Origin: Ignavibacteriota bacterium
GTDB lineage: Bacteria > Bacteroidota > Ignavibacteria > Kapaibacteriales > UBA2268
NCBI GenBank assembly: GCA_016219595.1
Contig: JACRLY010000090.1
Location: forward strand, 1 to 63,213
Length of the DNA: 63,213 nucleotides
Reading direction: 5' to 3'
Position numbers and translations under genes: made by a program. The first letter of the stretch is position 1, and each line of letters starts with the position of its first letter. Below are positions 53,328-61,253 of the stretch, piece by piece. The notes beneath the pieces were generated by a model, which was not told the DNA's origin, made no database searches, and worked only from the letters and a program-made list of their open reading frames with translations.

Positions 53328-54665
53328 ATGTTTGAAAGTTTAACAGAGAAACTTGAATTAGCCCTTAAGCGTTTTCGCGGTCAGGCAACTATAACCGAAG
53401 ATAATATAGAGGAAGCAATGCGTGAGATACGCCGTGCTTTGCTCGAAGCAGATGTTAACCTGAACGTAGCCCGTCAGTTTGTCGAAAATGTGAAGACAAA
53501 GGCAATCGGTACTGAAGTGAAAGGTACACTTTTGCCCGAGCAGGTGATTGTGAAGTTAGTCCACGGAGAGCTTGTCGAAATTATGGGCAATAAGAGGGCA
53601 GACTTAGTGTTCTCTCCTCATCCCCCGACAGTGGTGCTGGTGGCAGGATTGCAGGGTTCGGGTAAAACTACATTTTGCGCAAAGCTGGCGAAGTCACTGA
53701 GGAAAAAAGGCAGGCAACCCTTGCTTGTTTCCTGTGACGTTCACCGTCCCGCAGCTATTGACCAGTTGAAACAGCTTGGTCAGTCGGCGGGATTGCCTGT
53801 TTTTGCTTTTGACAGCACTAATCCTATTAAAATAGCAACAGAGGCAATAAATTATTCCAAGCGATTCGCAAGAGACACGGTCATCATAGACACGGCAGGA
53901 CGACTGACTATTGATGAAGAGATGATGAAAGAGGTTGTCGAAATCTCAGAGGCGGTGAAACCGACAGAAACACTGTTTGTGTGCGATGCAATGATAGGAC
54001 AGGATGCCGTTACGACAGCGAAGGCATTTCACGAGAGATTGAATCTTACAGGTGTAATCCTCACAAAGCTTGACGGCGACACAAGAGGTGGTGCGGCATT
54101 GTCCGTGCTGTCAGTAGTCGGCAAGCCGATTAAGTATGTCGGAATAGGTGAAAAACTTGATGCGCTGGAGCCGTTCCATCCCGAAAGAATTGCATCGAGA
54201 ATACTTGGAATGGGTGATATTCTCACTCTTGTCGAGAAAGCCGAGTTGGAAGTTGACGAAAAGAAAGCAAAACAGCTCGAGGAAAAATTAAGGAAGAATC
54301 AATTTACATTCGATGATTTCCTCGACCAAATGAGAACGATAAAGAAGATGGGGTCCATTCGTGATTTGCTGGGCATGCTTCCCGGTATGGATAAAGCCCT
54401 GAAGGGTGTGAATGTGGATGAAAAGAATTTTTCGAAGGTGGAAGCAATAGTCCTTTCGATGACAAAATTGGAGAGGAATAATCCTAAAATACTGAATGGT
54501 TCCCGCCGAAAAAGAATTGCTGACGGAAGTGGAAACACGATACAGGAAGTAAACAGGCTGCTGAAACAATTCGAGGAAATGAATAAAATGATGAAAAACT
54601 TTGCACGGGGAAATAAGATGAAAATGCTTCAAAACCTCGGAATGCCGAAGGGATTTAACAGGTGA
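53328..54665 (+). CDS. ffh: Signal recognition particle protein Ffh
   Basis: This SRP GTPase delivers ribosome-nascent-chain complexes to the membrane receptor FtsY. The 445-residue protein has an N-domain (FESLTEKLELALKRFRGQAT) and the P-loop GLQGSGKTTFCAKL. It also has the motif DTAGRLTIDEEMM, TKLDGDTRGGAAL, and a methionine-rich M domain ending MKMLQNLGMPKGFNR. It is complete. It precedes rpsP, as in many bacteria, but a four-helix-bundle gene intervenes. Confidence 0.96.
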   Translation: MFESLTEKLELALKRFRGQATITEDNIEEAMREIRRALLEADVNLNVARQFVENVKTKAIGTEVKGTLLPEQVIVKLVHGELVEIMGNKRADLVFSPHPPTVVLVAGLQGSGKTTFCAKLAKSLRKKGRQPLLVSCDVHRPAAIDQLKQLGQSAGLPVFAFDSTNPIKIATEAINYSKRFARDTVIIDTAGRLTIDEEMMKEVVEISEAVKPTETLFVCDAMIGQDAVTTAKAFHERLNLTGVILTKLDGDTRGGAALSVLSVVGKPIKYVGIGEKLDALEPFHPERIASRILGMGDILTLVEKAELEVDEKKAKQLEEKLRKNQFTFDDFLDQMRTIKKMGSIRDLLGMLPGMDKALKGVNVDEKNFSKVEAIVLSMTKLERNNPKILNGSRRKRIADGSGNTIQEVNRLLKQFEEMNKMMKNFARGNKMKMLQNLGMPKGFNR

Positions 54666-54735
54666 TGAAATTTGTGTGTTCATATTTCGGGATACATGAT
54701 AAGTCTGATGCAGAAACAAAGTCAATAATATTTAC

Positions 54736-54761
54736 GAACAAGGATTAACGATTTTAGATTT
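54736..54761 (+). repeat. Left inverted repeat of the four-helix-bundle cassette
   Basis: The 26-base sequence begins GAACAAGGATTAACGATTTT. It matches the reverse complement of 55173-55198 at 22 of 26 positions. It is outside the gene, 35 bases before the ATG. Confidence 0.75.
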
Positions 54762-54796
54762 AAGAAGAAATGAACCGGTTTTAAATAAGTAAGTTT

Positions 54797-55174
54797 ATGA
54801 ATAAAAATGAACTTGAAGAACGATTAATAAATTTTTCTGTATTGATAATCGAGATTACTAAAACGATGCCAGATACAAAAGCCGGAGCATATTTAGCAGG
54901 ACAATTATTGCGTTCGGGGACATCACCTGCATTAAATTATGGCGAGGCACAAAGTGGAGAATCAAGAAGAGATTTTATACATAAAATAAAAATTGTGTTG
55001 AAAGAACTAAGAGAAAGTTATACTTGTTTGAAAATTATTTATCAAGCAAAACTTTATAAAAAAGAAGAACAAATTAATAGTGCTTTAAATGAATGTAATG
55101 AATTAATAGCAATCTTTGTTAAAAGTGTTGAAACTGCTATGAAAAATGAGCAAAACAAAGGTGAAAGAACATAA
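54797..55174 (+). CDS. Four-helix-bundle protein (bS23/IVP-like)
   Basis: This is a 125-residue helical protein of the four-helix-bundle / 23S rRNA intervening-sequence protein family. The typical patterns are present: FSVLIIEITKTMPDTKAG, LRSGTSPALNYGEAQSGESR and FIHKIKIVLKELRES. Homologues also include the Avd accessory protein of diversity-generating retroelements, but no reverse transcriptase is near. The gene is bounded by inverted repeats and interrupts the ffh-rpsP neighbourhood. Its biochemical function is not known. Confidence 0.85.
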   Translation: MNKNELEERLINFSVLIIEITKTMPDTKAGAYLAGQLLRSGTSPALNYGEAQSGESRRDFIHKIKIVLKELRESYTCLKIIYQAKLYKKEEQINSALNECNELIAIFVKSVETAMKNEQNKGERT

Positions 55175-55198
55175 ATTAAAAATCAATAATCCTTGTTC
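55173..55198 (-). repeat. Right inverted repeat of the four-helix-bundle cassette
   Basis: This is the complement of the left repeat with four mismatches. Its inner edge overlaps the gene's TAA stop, so the gene nearly fills the interval between the repeats (463 bases in total). Confidence 0.75.
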
Positions 55199-55293
55199 TT
55201 AAATCAATTTTGAAAATATAAGAATTGGGATATAATAATAATTAAGTAAAGAAAATTCGAAAGTAATATTTTTAATAATAATTAGGGAAAAAA

Positions 55294-55752
55294 ATGGTAA
55301 AATTAAGATTGAGAAGGAAAGGGCGTGTCCATCACCCTGTTTATGACATTGTCGCTATCGACGAAAGAGCAAAACGCGATGGTGCTTTTATCGAAAGATT
55401 GGGCTATTATGACCCACATCACCAGCCATCAGTGATTTCGCTTGACACTGACAGATGTTTGTATTGGCTGAATGTAGGAGCGCAACCCACAAACCTCGTG
55501 AGAAACCTTCTAAGTTATGAAGGTATACTGCTTAGAAAATATATGGCTTTGAAAGGCAACAACCAGGTTGAAATAGAGGAAGCCGTTAAACTTCACAGAG
55601 AAGTAGCAAAAGCAAGGTATTTCAGAAGAAAAGATTTGCGTAAAAAGAAAATAAGCGATAAAGAAGAAGCTGCTGAAGCTGCAAAGAAAGAAGCCGAGAA
55701 AAAAGCAGAAGCACCGGCTGAACCGGAAGTGAAAGCTGAACCAGCAGAGTAA
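55294..55752 (+). CDS. rpsP: 30S ribosomal protein bS16
   Basis: This 152-residue bS16 starts MVKLRLRRKGRVHHPVYDIVA and contains IERLGYYDPHHQP and LYWLNVGAQPTNLVRNLLSY, as in the family. The core spans about 85 residues. The C-terminal tail of about 60 residues (from KISDKEEAAEAAKK) is Ala/Glu/Lys-rich, a long tail of the kind seen in some Bacteroidota/Chlorobiota bS16. GGG precedes the ATG. In most bacteria rimM, trmD and rplS follow; here gatE follows. Confidence 0.95.
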   Translation: MVKLRLRRKGRVHHPVYDIVAIDERAKRDGAFIERLGYYDPHHQPSVISLDTDRCLYWLNVGAQPTNLVRNLLSYEGILLRKYMALKGNNQVEIEEAVKLHREVAKARYFRRKDLRKKKISDKEEAAEAAKKEAEKKAEAPAEPEVKAEPAE

Positions 55753-55772
55753 AATAATATATTATGAATAGC

Positions 55773-55790
55773 CACTATCTCTGGATAGTG
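55773..55790. repeat. REP-like palindrome, decayed copy 3
   Basis: CACTATC / GATAGTG flank TCTG, with the same GAATAGC prefix as copy 2 at 53105. It lies between rpsP and gatE. Confidence 0.65.
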
Positions 55791-55873
55791 TGTGATAATA
55801 TCATAACAAAGGACTTCAATCACTTATGTGATAAACGGATAAATAAAATAAGATTAAAATTGATTTTATAAAG

Positions 55874-57793
55874 ATGTACGATTTCGAATTTAAAACGTTT
55901 GAAGAGATGACACCTGACGATTATTCGAGGGTTGGATTTATGTCAGGTTTGGAGGTTCACCAACAATTATTAACCGAAAAAAAGCTGTTTTGCAGATGTC
56001 CTGCCGGATTATACAGCAATCATTATGATGCAGAAATATTAAGGCACATGAGACCTACATTATCCGAATTAGGAGAATATGACGGCACAGCTTTAATGGA
56101 ATTTAAGACTAAAAAAGATATTATTTACAGGATACATCATGATACTGTCTGTACTTATGAAATGGATGATACGCCTCCTTTTCAAATTAATGACCAGGCT
56201 CTCGATATAGCGCTCGAAATAGCAATGCTGACGAATGCAAAAATTGTAGATGAGATGCATATAGCAAGGAAACAGTATCTCGACGGCAGCATTCCAACCG
56301 GATTCCAGAGAACAGCTATAGTTTCGGTAGGAGGTTCAATTCCATACAAAGACAGGGAAATCAGATTGATTCAGATGTCGATAGAGGAAGATTCCTGCCG
56401 TGAAGCGAGTGATATAGGACATAAGAGGACATACATAGCCGACAGACTCGGTATGCCTCTGATAGAGACTGTAACATACCCGGATATGAAAACTCCTACA
56501 GAAGTTGCAGAAGTTAATGATATAATCAGGCGTCTGTCAAGATGTACCGGGAAAGTCAGAACCGGCGTAGGTGCAGGCAGGGAAGACGTTAATGTAAGCG
56601 TTACCGGCGGCACCAGAATTGAAATCAAGGGAGTTCCGAGCATTAAAAGGATACCGTTGCTGACTTACAATGAGGCTATGAGACAGTGGAACCTTCTGAG
56701 AATAAGGGAAGAACTTCACAGGAGAGGCATCACACAGGATAAGTTTGAATACAGGATTGATGATATTACAAAACTTTTGAGAAAGACATATTATCAGCCA
56801 ATCAGCAAGGCAATTGAAGAAGGTCTGTTTGTAAAATGCGTAACATTAAGAGGCTTCAAAGGAATATTAACATGGAAAACCCAGACAGATACTTTCTTCT
56901 CCAAAGAAATCTCTGACAGGGTAAGAGTTATAGCATGCCTGACAAGTTTGCCGAATATAATAAATTCGGACAGCCAGGAAAACACTTTATCCACTTCAGC
57001 AGGATTGAAAATCCGCAAAACAGTTGGTGCTTCTGAAGAAGATACACTCGTTATTGTTTGGGGAAATCAATCTGATTCTGAAATGGGAGCAAATGAGGTG
57101 GTAATCAGGGCAAGAGAAGCAACCATAGGCGTACCTTCGGAAACAAGACAGGCACTTCGTGACGGTACTACGGGTTTCGAAAGAATCCTGCCTGGACCGG
57201 ACAGGATGTATCCCGATACGGATTTGCCTCCAAAAAAGATAACAAAAGAAAGACTCGATTCGATTAGTTTAAATACTGTAAAACCATATTGGGTATATGA
57301 AAAATGGTTTGATGAAATTAGAGTACCAAAAGATTTAAGAAGAGATTTGGCGGGCTCAAAATTTATCAGATTTTTTGAAACATGTGTCAAAGAATTGAAA
57401 ATTGAACCAAAGTTTGCCGGAATAGTATTGATTCAATATCCGAAGAGATTGAAAAGAAAAAAATTGGATATAGACTTATTGACAGAAAATGATTTCAGGA
57501 AAGTATTTGAATTATACAGTGAAAATAAAATCGTCAAAGATTCGATTTTTTCACTTCTGGAAAAAATTATTAAAAATGGCGGTTACTCTGATGAATTGAT
57601 AACTGAACCATGCTCTGGGAAAGCATTAGAGGATATTTACAAATCGGTTAAAGAAGAATTAAAAAGCACTAAAATTATAAAAGAAGAAAAAAGAGAAAAG
57701 ATTATTATGGGAATGATGATGTATCATTTGCGCTCAAAGGTTAATGGAAGTGAAGTTTATGAATATGTCAAATCCCGGAATTTTGGAAAGTAA
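55874..57793 (+). CDS. gatE: Archaeal-type Glu-tRNA(Gln) amidotransferase subunit E (GatE)
   Basis: This is a 639-residue GatE, the tRNA-binding transamidase subunit that amidates Glu-tRNA(Gln) to Gln-tRNA(Gln) using ammonia from GatD. The GatB-like N-terminus is FMSGLEVHQQLLTEKKLFCRCP. The middle has SGIPTGFQRTAI-like SIPTGFQRTAIVS, EEDSCREASD and TYPDMKTPTEVAEV. The AspRS-like (GAD) insertion characteristic of GatE, absent from GatB, has VPSETRQALRDGTTGFERIL and DRMYPDTDLPP. The C-terminus is a YqeY-like tail. The length fits archaeal GatE. It stops 1 base before the gatD start (57795). Confidence 0.92.
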   Translation: MYDFEFKTFEEMTPDDYSRVGFMSGLEVHQQLLTEKKLFCRCPAGLYSNHYDAEILRHMRPTLSELGEYDGTALMEFKTKKDIIYRIHHDTVCTYEMDDTPPFQINDQALDIALEIAMLTNAKIVDEMHIARKQYLDGSIPTGFQRTAIVSVGGSIPYKDREIRLIQMSIEEDSCREASDIGHKRTYIADRLGMPLIETVTYPDMKTPTEVAEVNDIIRRLSRCTGKVRTGVGAGREDVNVSVTGGTRIEIKGVPSIKRIPLLTYNEAMRQWNLLRIREELHRRGITQDKFEYRIDDITKLLRKTYYQPISKAIEEGLFVKCVTLRGFKGILTWKTQTDTFFSKEISDRVRVIACLTSLPNIINSDSQENTLSTSAGLKIRKTVGASEEDTLVIVWGNQSDSEMGANEVVIRAREATIGVPSETRQALRDGTTGFERILPGPDRMYPDTDLPPKKITKERLDSISLNTVKPYWVYEKWFDEIRVPKDLRRDLAGSKFIRFFETCVKELKIEPKFAGIVLIQYPKRLKRKKLDIDLLTENDFRKVFELYSENKIVKDSIFSLLEKIIKNGGYSDELITEPCSGKALEDIYKSVKEELKSTKIIKEEKREKIIMGMMMYHLRSKVNGSEVYEYVKSRNFGK

Positions 57794-57794
57794 A

Positions 57795-59183
57795 ATGGAA
57801 GATAAAGAACTATACAAAGGTTATAAAGGACAATCATTAGAAACATTGAAGAAATTCAAGGCAATGATTTGGTGTGATGTTGAAGTGATTACATCGGATG
57901 GTGATTTTATTGGGATTATTTTACCCCGTTCCGAAACTGCTGATGCAAATCATATAGTATTGAAGTTGAGGTCGGGTTATAATATCGGGCTTGCTGCAAA
58001 TAAAGTAAATAATATAAAAATCAACGGCAGAAAAGAAATCCAGTATAAGATACCCGAAAAGGAATTTCCTTACTCTCCCAAAAAACCCAGGGTAAAACTT
58101 TTCGGTACCGGCGGGACAATAGCCAGCCGTCTTGATTACAGGACAGGTGCTGTTATTCCGGCATTTTCACCGGGTGAACTCTATGGTTCTGTGCCGGAGC
58201 TTGCAGATATTTGCAATCTTGAAACCGAAAAACTATACGGTGTATTCAGTGAAAATATGGGTCCCGAACAATGGAAAGGATTAGCTGAAGCAATTGGAAA
58301 AGAGATTGAAAAAGGAGTGCAGGGAATAGTTATCGGGCATGGTACAGATACGATGCACCATACCGCTGCAATTCTTTCTTTCATGGTACAAAACTCCCCG
58401 GTTCCAATTGTTATGGTTGGTTCACAGCGTTCAAGCGACAGGCCTTCTTCGGATGCTGCACTGAATCTTATGCACAGCGTTAAAACTGCCGCTGAGAGCG
58501 ATATTGCAGAAGTTATGGTTTGTATGTTCGGACCTACATCTGATAGCTATGGCTTGCTTCACCAGGGGACAAGATTGAGAAAGATGCATTCGAGTTACCG
58601 TTCCACTTTCAGGACAATCGGCGATATTCCTATTGCAATGGTTGACCGTCAAAAAATTACCCCATTAAGAAAAGATTACAGCAAAAGAAGAAACGACAAA
58701 AATGTAATAATAAATACGGCTTTTGAAGAAAGAGTTTCTATAGTTTATTATTATCCAAATATGAAACCGGATATTATTGATTCACTCATTGATAATGGAT
58801 ACAAAGGTATCATTATAGCAGGTACTGGACTGGGGCATGTAAACAAGCCGCTTTATCCTTCTTTGCAGAGAGCCAAGGATAATAATATTGCAGTATATAT
58901 GACAGTACAGACTTTGTGGGGATATGTTCAGATGTACGTTTACGACACAGGCAGAGACATGATGGAACTCGGTGTTGTGCCAACTGCTAACATGCTTCCC
59001 GAAGTTGCTTATATGAAACTATGCTGGGCTTTAGGTCAATCAAATGACTTAGAGGAAGTGAAGCGAATTATGTTAACTCCGATTTCACATGATATAACCG
59101 AGAGAGAACCAAGCAACGGCTACCTGATTTATCAAGGTGGTATTCCTGAGGTAGAAGAATTTATTTCTAAGTATAGGAAATAG
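57795..59183 (+). CDS. gatD: Archaeal-type Glu-tRNA(Gln) amidotransferase subunit D (GatD)
   Basis: This is the glutaminase subunit paired with GatE. It is 462 residues from the ATG at 57795, chosen because GGAAAG precedes it and the frame before it overlaps gatE (upstream ATGs at 57744, 57759 and 57765 give longer forms). An N-terminal beta domain specific to GatD (YKGYKGQSLETLKKF and VLKLRSGYNIG) precedes the asparaginase-like core. The core has the first nucleophile motif FGTGGTIASRLDYRTGAV and the second catalytic motif IGHGTDTMHHTA, then VGSQRSSDRPSSDAALN. Ordinary bacterial L-asparaginases lack the N-terminal domain and the DYRTGAV motif. Adjacent gatE confirms the call. Confidence 0.93.
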   Translation: MEDKELYKGYKGQSLETLKKFKAMIWCDVEVITSDGDFIGIILPRSETADANHIVLKLRSGYNIGLAANKVNNIKINGRKEIQYKIPEKEFPYSPKKPRVKLFGTGGTIASRLDYRTGAVIPAFSPGELYGSVPELADICNLETEKLYGVFSENMGPEQWKGLAEAIGKEIEKGVQGIVIGHGTDTMHHTAAILSFMVQNSPVPIVMVGSQRSSDRPSSDAALNLMHSVKTAAESDIAEVMVCMFGPTSDSYGLLHQGTRLRKMHSSYRSTFRTIGDIPIAMVDRQKITPLRKDYSKRRNDKNVIINTAFEERVSIVYYYPNMKPDIIDSLIDNGYKGIIIAGTGLGHVNKPLYPSLQRAKDNNIAVYMTVQTLWGYVQMYVYDTGRDMMELGVVPTANMLPEVAYMKLCWALGQSNDLEEVKRIMLTPISHDITEREPSNGYLIYQGGIPEVEEFISKYRK

Positions 59184-59186
59184 GAT

Positions 59187-59774
59187 TTATAAATAATTTT
59201 CAATTACCTGAATTGCTTCTTCCAAGCTTCTACCAAAGCTGATTATTCCTTCGGGATGTCCTCCCATAACGAGAATATTTTTATTAATAATATCAGATGT
59301 TTCAAATAATTTTATTATTTCCTGAGCCAATTCAGGTGTTCCGTATTCGGCATAATCAGGTGTTGTCGGAACTTTGTTTTTTAGTTTCTCCCATAAATTC
59401 AAATTGTGAATATGTATGACTGCATTCGCTTCTTTACAAACAGAATAAATTGCAGCATGTGTCAGTGATTCTGATGATGCTTTAACAGGTCCTTTACATT
59501 GAATTAAGTTCTTTTCTATGTCGAATGATGTAACAAGAGTGAAATCTTTTTCATCTGCTTTCTCGTTGATACTTGTCTGTGAACCGCTGATGATAAATTG
59601 ATTATCTTTATAACGAATGCTTAAATTACCAAAACCAATACCATCATTATCTGCACCAATAAAATTTATTGAAAACAAATGATTTCTCCAATGAATAATA
59701 TCATTAAGAATGTTTAGTGGTAAAGGTTTATCTTTATTCCAATGGCATCTGAATTTTATTACACCTTCCTTCAT
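59187..59774 (-). CDS. Class II aldolase-fold protein (MtnB-like or deoxyribulose/MTRu-1-P aldolase)
   Basis: This is a 195-residue class II aldolase/adducin-fold protein. The metal-binding motif HIHN (AVIHIHNLN) and the ESLTHAAIYSV helix are visible. It starts 4 bases after mtnA's stop, so the two are co-transcribed. In the methionine salvage pathway the next enzyme after MtnA is the dehydratase MtnB, of this fold. Alternatively, in the DHAP shunt, an aldolase of this fold cleaves the MtnA product. Sequence reading alone does not choose between them. Confidence 0.72.
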   Translation of the reverse strand: MKEGVIKFRCHWNKDKPLPLNILNDIIHWRNHLFSINFIGADNDGIGFGNLSIRYKDNQFIISGSQTSINEKADEKDFTLVTSFDIEKNLIQCKGPVKASSESLTHAAIYSVCKEANAVIHIHNLNLWEKLKNKVPTTPDYAEYGTPELAQEIIKLFETSDIINKNILVMGGHPEGIISFGRSLEEAIQVIENYL

Positions 59775-59778
59775 ATTA

Positions 59779-60888
59779 TCACTTTTTTATTTTGTCCGGA
59801 AATAATTCAGCTATACATTCTTTAGTTGCTTTGCATATTCCTCTTTCTGTGATTAATCCTGTAACAAGATTTGCAGGAGTTACATCAAACGCATAATTGA
59901 GAGCAGGACTTTGTTCAGGAGGCACTAAAATACTAACAACTTCATTATTGTATAATCCATCAACAAATATGACTTCATCAGGATTACGTTCTTCAATCGG
60001 AATGTCCTCACCGGTTTCAATTTCCCAGTCAATTGTTGAAGAAGGGAGAGCAACATAAAAAGGAATATTATTATCATAAGCCGAAAGTGCCTTCAAATAT
60101 GTACCGATTTTATTTGCAACATCACCATTTGGAGCAGTTCTGTCACTTCCTACAATGACAAGGTCAACCATACCTTTTTGCATTATATGACCTCCTGCAT
60201 TATCAACGATGACGGTATGGGGAATGCCTTGTTCAGCAAGTTCCCATGCAGTTAATTTTGCCCCCTGGTTTCTCGGTCTCGTTTCATCAACCCAAACATG
60301 GAGCTTGATTCCTTTTTCGTGAGCCACATAAATCGGAGCTAATGCAGTTCCGTAATCCACAGTTGCCAGCCAACCGGCGTTGCAATGAGTCAATATATTC
60401 ACTTGTTCAGGGGATTTTGAATTTGAAATATCGTTTATAATTTTAAAACCATGTTCTCCGATTGTTCTGCAATCAGCTACATCTTTATCTGCCATGTCCT
60501 GAGTTTTTGTTTGTAATATTTGAATTATATTATCAATATTATCATTATTATTAATTGATGATAAAATTTCATCAATCGCCCAGAAAAGATTTTTTGCTGT
60601 TGGTCTTGTAGATTTTAACTTATCAGCAGATTCAAAAATGAAATTAATTCCTAATCCGTTTCTTTTTTTTTCTTTTTTAGATAAATAAACTCCATAAGCC
60701 GCAGTAATTCCAATTAATGGTGCACCCCGAACGTGCATTTCCCTGATTGAATCAACAATTCCATCAACTGTCGTTAGATTTTCAATGATGAATTTATGTG
60801 GAAGCCATCTCTGGTCAATAATTTGAATTGTTCCGGGATTATTTTCATCTTCCCAAATGGTTCTGTAATATTTTTTTCCAACTTTCAT
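59779..60888 (-). CDS. mtnA: Methylthioribose-1-phosphate isomerase (MtnA)
   Basis: This enzyme isomerises 5-methylthioribose-1-phosphate to 5-methylthioribulose-1-phosphate. The 369-residue protein has IIDQRWLPHKF, MHVRGAPLIGITAAYG, NILTHCNAGWLATVDYGTAL with the conserved Cys, WVDETRPRNQGAKLTAWEL and VIVGSDRTAPNGDVANKIGTY with the conserved Asp. The eIF2B-related fold is also used by ribose-1,5-bisphosphate isomerases, but the full motif set fits MtnA. The gene is first in the minus-strand pair with the class II aldolase-like gene. Confidence 0.93.
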   Translation of the reverse strand: MKVGKKYYRTIWEDENNPGTIQIIDQRWLPHKFIIENLTTVDGIVDSIREMHVRGAPLIGITAAYGVYLSKKEKKRNGLGINFIFESADKLKSTRPTAKNLFWAIDEILSSINNNDNIDNIIQILQTKTQDMADKDVADCRTIGEHGFKIINDISNSKSPEQVNILTHCNAGWLATVDYGTALAPIYVAHEKGIKLHVWVDETRPRNQGAKLTAWELAEQGIPHTVIVDNAGGHIMQKGMVDLVIVGSDRTAPNGDVANKIGTYLKALSAYDNNIPFYVALPSSTIDWEIETGEDIPIEERNPDEVIFVDGLYNNEVVSILVPPEQSPALNYAFDVTPANLVTGLITERGICKATKECIAELFPDKIKK

Positions 60889-61253
60889 AATCTGATATAA
60901 TTTTCAATTTTCAATTTTTCAATTTCCAATTAAATATTTAATATCTAAATTTTAAATATTTTACAACATAATGAATTTTTTTAAAATAAATTTTCTGAAA
61001 TAAAAAGTATATTTTTTAAATTTTTGTCATTTATAATTCAATAAATATTAAAAATTATAAATTAGAAATTCAGAACATCTGTGGAAAATTATATTCAGCA
61101 ATAAAATCCAACATTATACGGATTATATAAAAATTATTAAAAATAGCAGTTGTAACTTATCGAATTTTTGTAACTTTTTTAAATATTCAACACTCTTATA
61201 TATTGAAGGAGTGTGATTCACAGGAATTTTTTTCTTAAAAAATCGGAGAAAAT
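60889..61253. other. AT-rich intergenic stretch between divergent genes
   Basis: These 365 bases separate the divergent mtnA and VIT/VWA genes. They contain a low-complexity TTTTCAA tract near 60900-60930 and otherwise AT-rich sequence with no supportable gene or riboswitch fold. Promoters for both genes must lie here but are not recognisable. CGGAGAAAAT precedes the downstream ATG. Confidence 0.6.

Noticed and set aside
54797-55174. Diversity-generating retroelement accessory gene (avd)
   Set aside because: The fold is similar, but no reverse transcriptase, template repeat or variable repeat lies near it.
57795-59183. GatD read as a plain L-asparaginase
   Set aside because: It carries the GatD-specific N-terminal domain and the DYRTGAV motif and is adjacent to gatE, so the amidotransferase subunit is the better call.
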